From contig NC_037321.1 in assembly GCF_000143535.2 (NCBI RefSeq), forward strand, positions 186,001 through 250,000: a stretch of 64,000 bases of DNA. Reading direction: 5' to 3'. The stretch is from Botrytis cinerea B05.10. Lineage: Eukaryota; Ascomycota; Leotiomycetes; Helotiales; Sclerotiniaceae. The position numbers and the translations under genes were made by a program. The notes under the pieces are model-generated. The model was not told the DNA's origin and ran no database searches. It saw nothing but the letters and a program-made list of their open reading frames with translations. Positions within the stretch are counted from its first letter, which is position 1, and every line of letters starts with the position of its first letter. This document shows, one piece after another, positions 57,401-64,000 of this stretch.

Positions 57401-60400
57401 TGCTAATTGTAAAAGGTCTTCGGGGCACCCATGATCATCAAAATTAGGTAGATACTTTCCGGCCACCCTGTTCCATTTTTTGTGAACAATCTGTGCATAG
57501 TTGACGGGAGATTGCGGGTCTTGAACTTCAAGGAAGGTGGTTCTTAAAATTGGCGAATTTTCGATAACCATATCCACAGCATCCAACAATCTTCCCTCCT
57601 GGGTGTTTTCACTCAGTTCGAAAACCTGGAGGGTCAAATAGCTTTTGAAATTGGAATCAACCATTTCTTTTAACATGCTCTCTTGTAAAGGTGTAGCCGG
57701 TAGAATGGATTCGAAGTCTGCAGGAAGCCTAGGCTTTAGATACCCGTGAAGCTTGTGACTAAGTCTCGCGAGTTTCTTGGTAGACAATGCGTCGGATACA
57801 ATTTCTTTGGAGAGTGTCGCGGCTTCTACAATCTTAGTGATCGTTTGACATTTGATAATTTCGCTGACAGATATCACAATCTCGTTCTTCCGCAGACGTG
57901 AAGACAACTTGATCACATCGATGCTATCAAGTCCAAGTTCGAAGATAGATCTATGATCATCAATATCTATTTTGTCAATTTTGGCCAAATTTGCAACCTC
58001 CTTGCAAACAACATCACCCTTTTCTTTGGTTAGAGGTATTTGGCCTGAGCGCGCAGATTGATGTAAAGCTCCCGAAGATTGCTTTAGGTGACTTGAATCG
58101 TCAATTAAGTTCAGCCAGTGAAAGGGGTTTGGGAGAAGTCTTGAGTGGGCTTGATGGTGAAGATCAATCCCAACTGTTCTTGTCGCATTGTCGTTACCGG
58201 GAAGAATAGTTCTAAGGGTATTATTCATCTCAATGAGCACAAGGCGTGCCATTTCTTCCGTCACAGCTGAGCTCTTCACGACCATCTCCAAAATAAGCTT
58301 AGTACTATCGTGGCTCAGAGTAGCTTCGAGTGCTATAGGATACTATATGATAGTTAGTTTGACTTCTATTCAACACCATCACTATTCACTTACATCTGCA
58401 TTCCTATCCTCCTCAGGAGAGATAATATTTCCCATTAGATCCGATAATTGCTCTTCGTTAGCATCCGGACGTTGGAACACGAATAGTGCCTCGAAGAGCG
58501 GACCTGTGACTGCAGCAGAAACTAATTTATTTATATCATTCAATGGCGTGTGTTGGAATTCTTGCATTTCCATATTTATTCGGTGGCACTCCTTTATTAT
58601 TGAGGAAATTTGAATGCCAGCCTGTACAGGAAGATGGAAGGGCACGGTGTTGAAAAGGGGTCCAACAACTTTTTCTACTCCTTCGAAATCAATTGCTCTG
58701 CCGGATGTGACAATGCCAATTGTGGTCAATTTGGTAGAAATGATCTTTTGAATGGCTGAGATCCATGCTGCTTGGATTATGGCCTGCGGCGCAACAGATA
58801 AGGCTTTCCGTCTGATTTCAAAATCTTGCAGGTCAAGTGTACGAGAAAATATCCGAGTTCCCGGATCTGCGTAGTCATGAGGTAAATAATAGGGAGTCCA
58901 TGTCTTTAGATGGGATTTCCAGAATTCCTCCTTTCCGGGAACTATCGACAGCGGCCCATAAGCCAACGATGAATGGAAAGCCGGTCCATACTGAATGTTC
59001 GGTAATTGGCGAGATTCGTCGCAAAGATGATTCAAGATCATTCCTAGACTGCTCCCATCATAAAGGCCATGAAAAATATTTAACGATACGGTATCTTCGT
59101 CTCCATGATGTTTGATATCGAAACACCACGGGTTATTGAGAATTTCCAAGGTTTCTAATACGATGCCCGACTCCCAATGCTTCGAAGATGCCTGGGGTTT
59201 GAGAACCACCTGGGCATAGCCATCGTCTGTCAAGGCAAATCTGGTTCGCAAGATCTGAAGATTAGAAACTACACGATCCCACGCATCGGAAACGTGTTTA
59301 GAATTAACTCCGGGTGCCAATTTGTACTCGAAGTGATTATAATACAATCTTCCATCACTCTCAAGTAACCTGTAGATCATTGCTTCCTGCACAGGAGTGC
59401 AAGGTGCGATGCTCTCAATATGCTCGGGTGAAACCGCTAAGTCTTTGCAAATGGTGACTGTATGCTGCTGTGAAAAGCCGGCAATTCTCAGTTGAGCTGT
59501 AACAAGATATGAGTTTTCTCTGGTATCATTCATTTTGGCAGCAAGAAGTGCTTCAACCAACTTCCCGATCGTGGGATTGCTTCTGACGGTGGCATTGGTG
59601 GCGTTATTGTATCCCGCAGTTCTCAAGGAGCTTGAAAAGGCAGTCATGGTAATGGAGTCGAGACCGAGTTGGAAAATATTCGAGCTGCGCGTTAACTCGG
59701 GAACATCGATGGGAAATACCTTAACGATGGTATCTACCACCTTCTCCTCTCTGTTTGTCCATTCCGCATGGTTCTGCACCTGAATACTCATGTTTTGAAG
59801 ATCCTCCATACTCAAATCGTCGAATTTTGCTGCGAGTTGTTTCGAATCCGCTTTGTTGTTTGCGTTGAGAGGAAGTGCTTTGATGGGGATGAAATGTGTT
59901 GGGACCATATATCCTGGAAGTCGCGAGCTGCAGGCATCTCTGATGAAGGGAATTACTTCACTATCTTTCAACTGGCTCTTTCCTGACACGACAAAAAACG
60001 TGACGAGCTGCTCTTTAGCTTGTGCTTTGTGTTTTAGAACTAATGTGACTACCTCTTCTAGATCGTTTCTGCTTTTCTTGATTACCTCATTGATTTCGCT
60101 TAACTCCAAACGTTGTCCACGAAGTTTGACTTGGTCATCAGCACGACCAAGAAAGAGGAAGGTGCCATCGTGCAAGATTCGAACAAGATCTCCGGTGCGA
60201 TACACTCGCTCATTGAAATTAGTAAGCGTAGGGAATTTCTCAGTCGTAAGTTCTGAGCGATTGAGATATCCTTTTCCGACTAGTTTTCCAGAAACGCAAA
60301 GTTCACCAATGCCTCCTCTTAGAACGGGTAGCTCAGTTCCTGGCTTCAGAACGAACGATCCGACGTTGTCAAACTGAGGACCAATGTTGGAAGGTTTGCC

Positions 60401-63400
60401 ATTTCTCGGTACTCGAGGATACATAGTCACACCAATAGTAGCTTCGGTTGGCCCATATCCATTGTAAATGCAAGCATGCTCGCCCCATACATCAAGAATT
60501 TCTTGCTTTAGTTGTTCACCACCCGTAATGAAAACACCTTTGCATAATGACGGGACGTCGTCTGGGTGTAACAAGCGTGCAAGACTCGGTGTTAAATCAA
60601 TGTGCGTGATACCTAGTTGTTGAATCGCAACTGGAATATCCTCAAATATCAGATCTCGAGGAGCTGTAGCTACACAAATTCCAACACTCCAACTCCAAAA
60701 TTGTTCCAAGACGCTCACGTCAAAGTGAAAAGAAGCAAACTGTAGCCACTTCGAGTCGGTGGTCCAATGTCCAGAGAACAGTCTTTGAAATGCAAGCATC
60801 GCTTGAATCGCATTTTCATGAGTAAGCAGGCATCCTTTCGGTGTTCCTGTTGTTCCAGACGTGTACAAACAATAGGATATGTCGTCAGGGGTGATTTCTC
60901 TGGAAAGTTCCGGGGCTTCAGGGGCAAATTCGCGAAGTGTGGTCGGATCAGTCAGATCGATAATCTTCCCGTCTACGAAAGTTTTCAAATTCTGGGCTGG
61001 GCTTCCTGCACTGATGGTTAATCTCGCAGCAGAATCCTCCACGATAAACTTTAAGCGATCGGCAGGAGCATTAGGATCCAGTGCAACATAACCACAGCCA
61101 GCCTTCATGATACCAATAATTGCGAAAGAAGCCTCGGCACACTTGTCAAAACAAACTGCAATTATCTCACCCGGAGTAGTTCCACGTGCATGGAGCATCT
61201 GAGCCACCCTGTTGGATTCTTCGTCCAATTGTAGGTATGTCCATTTTTGGCTTTGATAATTGCCTGGTTGAAGGCAAGTTGCAAACTCTAATGCGACCTT
61301 ATCTGGCCATGTCTTGGCCCCTCTTTCGACGTATTGATGCAGAAGGGCTACGGAGTCCGGAAGAACAGGATCCTGTGCAGGAGTAATGGACAGCAACTCA
61401 ACTCCAATATCAGGCGCTACATTGCAGGGATGATCTGGGTTTTGGAGCGTATCCAGCAGTAGCGCATCAAATTGTTTGACAATTAGCTCAGCATGAGCTG
61501 CGGGTACGACATCTTCTCTGAATGATAATCGAATTGTGATTTCACCCGATGATGAGGGTTGGACTTCTAGAGATATGACGTAGTCCACTGTAGCCTCCTC
61601 TTTGACTACTTTCCATGGAGAATTCAGAGTTTCTCCATCTTCAGGTAGTTTTTGATACGCAAATAAAGTGTCGAATATCCGTCCCTCGGGGTACCCAGAC
61701 CACTTTTGAATTGATGTCAGCGGCGTAAATTGATGATTATGAAGTTGTGCATTGGTTGACATAGTCCTGGACAACAGATCGCCGTTACTGCCCATCACGT
61801 TGCAATTAACCGGAAGTGTGACGATAGTTGGAAAGGCGACTAAATTGGCATCATCACGAACAGATCGACCAGAGAGGGTCATTCCAAAAGTCGTAGCGTT
61901 CTCTCCAGTATATGCCATCAACAACCTCGCCCAAGTAGCTTGCCCAGCTGCTTGCATAGTGACTCCAAGTTCTCGACATCTATTCTCAAGGTCTTTCAGT
62001 GAAGCAGAAGATTTTATCTCACGAACTGCATTACTAGGTGCTGCGACACGGAGGGGAGTCAAATCAGGGAACTTATTGACCACAATTCGATTTTCAGGCA
62101 GTTGCCAAAATGTCTTCTTCTCATCTTGGGCTCCTTCGGATGCTTGAAGAACTGAACCCAACAATGTGTTCATGCTAGGTCGACTGGCCAATTCTTGACG
62201 ATGATATAACTTTGTAAAGTCCGAAAATATCATTTCCATAGATTGAGCATCGTAAAGTGCATGATGTGCAGTGAAAGTGAGTATAGTTCCGTCCCCGTTC
62301 TTGTACATCGTCATGTCCCATGGGTTTCGGAGACGATCATTATCCTCAGAGAATGTTTGGACGCCACTTTCAAACCACGGGAGAACAAAGGAGTGTTCTG
62401 TGAATGTTATCATTGCGAACGGATGCTTTGGGTCTTCAATCTGAGCAAATGCTGTACGAAGCATGTCATGAACTTTACAGACTTTAGTCCAAGAATGTTT
62501 AATTTCTTCCAACGAGTGATCGGGTAAAATCTCCAGAGACACGCTGTTGATATATTCATGACCTCCAGAATGCAAACTTTGAGCAAGCATGCCTTGTTGT
62601 ACAGCTGTGCAAGGTCTGATAGCTTCAACATTATGAGATAAAACTCCAATTTTCGAACAGATTGGCTCGCGATGTTTTTGGTCAAAAGCAGCGAAATCAT
62701 ACTGAACGCTTTTTTGTTTCACTGAAGACTTATTTTGTTCAAGATGCAAAGCAACTTGAGCGATGGTAGGGTGCTGTAGGATATCACTCGCAAGGAGGTT
62801 ATGCCCTTGAGCTCTCAAGCGAGAAGCAACCTGAACTGTACTGATACTATCGAGACCCAACCTGAAAATACTGGTATCCCGAGAGATCTTGTCTGGGGGA
62901 ACGTCTGTAAATCCTGCAACTATATTTCGAATTTCTAGTTCCAATGGACTCATGGTTTTGTCCTGGTGTTCCGGGTCCAAAATTCGCACCCTTTTTCTCT
63001 CTCTTTCCTCGTCAACAGCGAGGATCTGCGCTCTTGCCGAAGAGGAAATAATCTGGCGCCGAGGGTTCTCCAGGGCGACTTGTAGTAAATCCTCGAATCT
63101 CTGAATTAAATTATTTGCATCGTAATCGGAAAACATTAAAGTAGATGTATGAAGAACAATTTCAAGGGTATCGTTGCTTGGTTTGGGTATAATTTCGCAG
63201 ACTAAAGGAAAATCCATGGCACCGTTTTCTTCCGCAATGGACCATATAGAAGAGTCGAGTTCCTTCGACGGCTGTTGTAAAATGAAAAGGGTATCAAATA
63301 GACGAGTTCCATCAGGACTGAACTTTGACTGAAGTCGTCGTAAAGGAGTAAATTGGTATGGCAAGGAGTTGGCATTTGCATTTTGTAATTTTCTGAATGC

Positions 63401-64000
63401 CTCGAGGTAAGTGGACTTGTGAATGTTTTCCAAACGGATTGGAACCGTGTTGAAACATGGCGCGACCAGTCTTTCTATACCATTAACTGGGGCAGTGCGA
63501 CCACTGACTACATTGCCAAAACAAATATCAGTGCTTTTGAAAAGTTCAGAAATGATGCCAGCCCAGACCGCATGAAGCGCAGCGAGAGGGGTGGTACTAT
63601 GCTTCTTGATATTATTTTCGACGCTACTAAGAGGAATTTTCGATATCAGCTTCTGAATGCGGGTGCTGTCCACTTCAACTTGGCTAGTCAAATTTGGCAT
63701 ATCTTCGAAGTGAAGTGGATAATATCCTCGTAAGGTAGATCCCCAAAATTTATCAGAAGAATCAAGATTCATTGAGCTTATGTGCTCTAGAAATGGAGTA
63801 AAGGAAACCTGGGGAAGTAGAGGCAAATCATTGTACAGCCTTTCAATTTCATCGTAAAGAATTGCCAGGGCGACTCCATCATAAAGTGCGTGATGCATTG
63901 AGACCAAAAGATGCTGCTGGCCATTGAAGTGCAAAACGTTAACCTTGTAAGGCGGGCTATCATCGTTGTGTGTTAAATTTGTCTCTACTTCAAGAATGGC
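54432..64000 (-). CDS. Ferrichrome-type siderophore NRPS, 3' part (incomplete)
   Basis: Non-ribosomal peptide synthetase running off the right edge; 3134 residues are in the window. Coding pieces are 64000-58394, 58342-54680 and 54566-54432, with introns of 51 bp (GTAAGT, CTAAC, ATATAG) and 113 bp (GTGAGT, ATAG). Domain order, N to C: condensation (MHHALYDG, start missing), thiolation (LGLDSISTVQV), condensation (IRPCTAVQQGM, HHALYDA), adenylation (YTSGTTGTPKG, NGYGPTEATIG, YRTGDLV, KLRGQRLEL), thiolation (LGLDSITMTAF), condensation (IAPCTPVQEAM, FHGLYDG), then T-C (LGLDSIDVIKL, SHALYDG) and T-C (LGLDSVTVLKL, HHALYDG). Tandem terminal T-C pairs and a final condensation domain are typical of iterative ferrichrome/ferricrocin synthetases (SidC, NPS2), which use N5-acyl-N5-hydroxyornithine. 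Each condensation motif keeps the second His and the Asp. The family call is strong; the exact siderophore cannot be read. Confidence 0.93.

Overview
The window looks like nuclear DNA of a filamentous ascomycete (Pezizomycotina). Genes are separated by AT-rich gaps of 0.3-3 kb. Introns are mostly 48-117 bp, with GTATGT/GTAAGT-like donors, CTRAC-like branch points close to the acceptor, and no operons. Protein flavour (ferrichrome-type NRPS, Egt2, prolyl-rich and disordered proteins) suggests a leotiomycete, perhaps Sclerotiniaceae; that placement is recognition, not proof. Where an intron splits a gene, the exon limits given here were joined by hand from splice consensus plus reading-frame continuity.

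Layout. 0.7-5.7 kb: a soluble tandem-ABC ATPase, a peroxiredoxin-like protein and a small three-exon orphan gene. 7.2-10.9 kb: an Hst3/Hst4-type sirtuin whose catalytic domain is split by about 525 residues that contain a complete Zn(II)2Cys6 DNA-binding motif; this is the most unusual gene here. 11.6-15.1 kb: proline dehydrogenase and pyrroline-5-carboxylate reductase side by side, the degradative and biosynthetic halves of proline metabolism. 15.9-21 kb: a decayed SnoaL-like gene, a secreted repeat protein and a second broken gene with two in-frame TGA codons. 22.0-26.0 kb: an RNase H-fold protein lacking one catalytic carboxylate and a large disordered protein. 27.3-29.0 kb: Egt2, the PLP lyase of ergothioneine synthesis, with a 26-base homopolymer in an intron. 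29-32 kb: a gene-poor stretch with degraded coding sequence. 32.2-33.9 kb: an NRPS-like adenylation domain standing alone. 35.5-41.4 kb: a small secreted protein, a proline-rich/His-rich protein and a disordered protein.

43.4-53.6 kb: three genes linked to translation or proteostasis in other fungi: a GYF-domain protein (Smy2/Syh1 type), a TTC27/Emw1 TPR protein and an Rqt4/TRIP4 zinc-finger protein. 54.4-64.0 kb: the 3' part of a very large NRPS on the minus strand, running off the right edge. Its terminal thiolation-condensation pairs are the hallmark of ferrichrome/ferricrocin synthetases (SidC/NPS2).

Functionally the window mixes housekeeping metabolism (proline, ergothioneine, siderophore, redox), chromatin and translation control, and several eroded accessory genes. 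I saw no transposon with termini, no CRISPR array and no convincing tRNA or rRNA gene.
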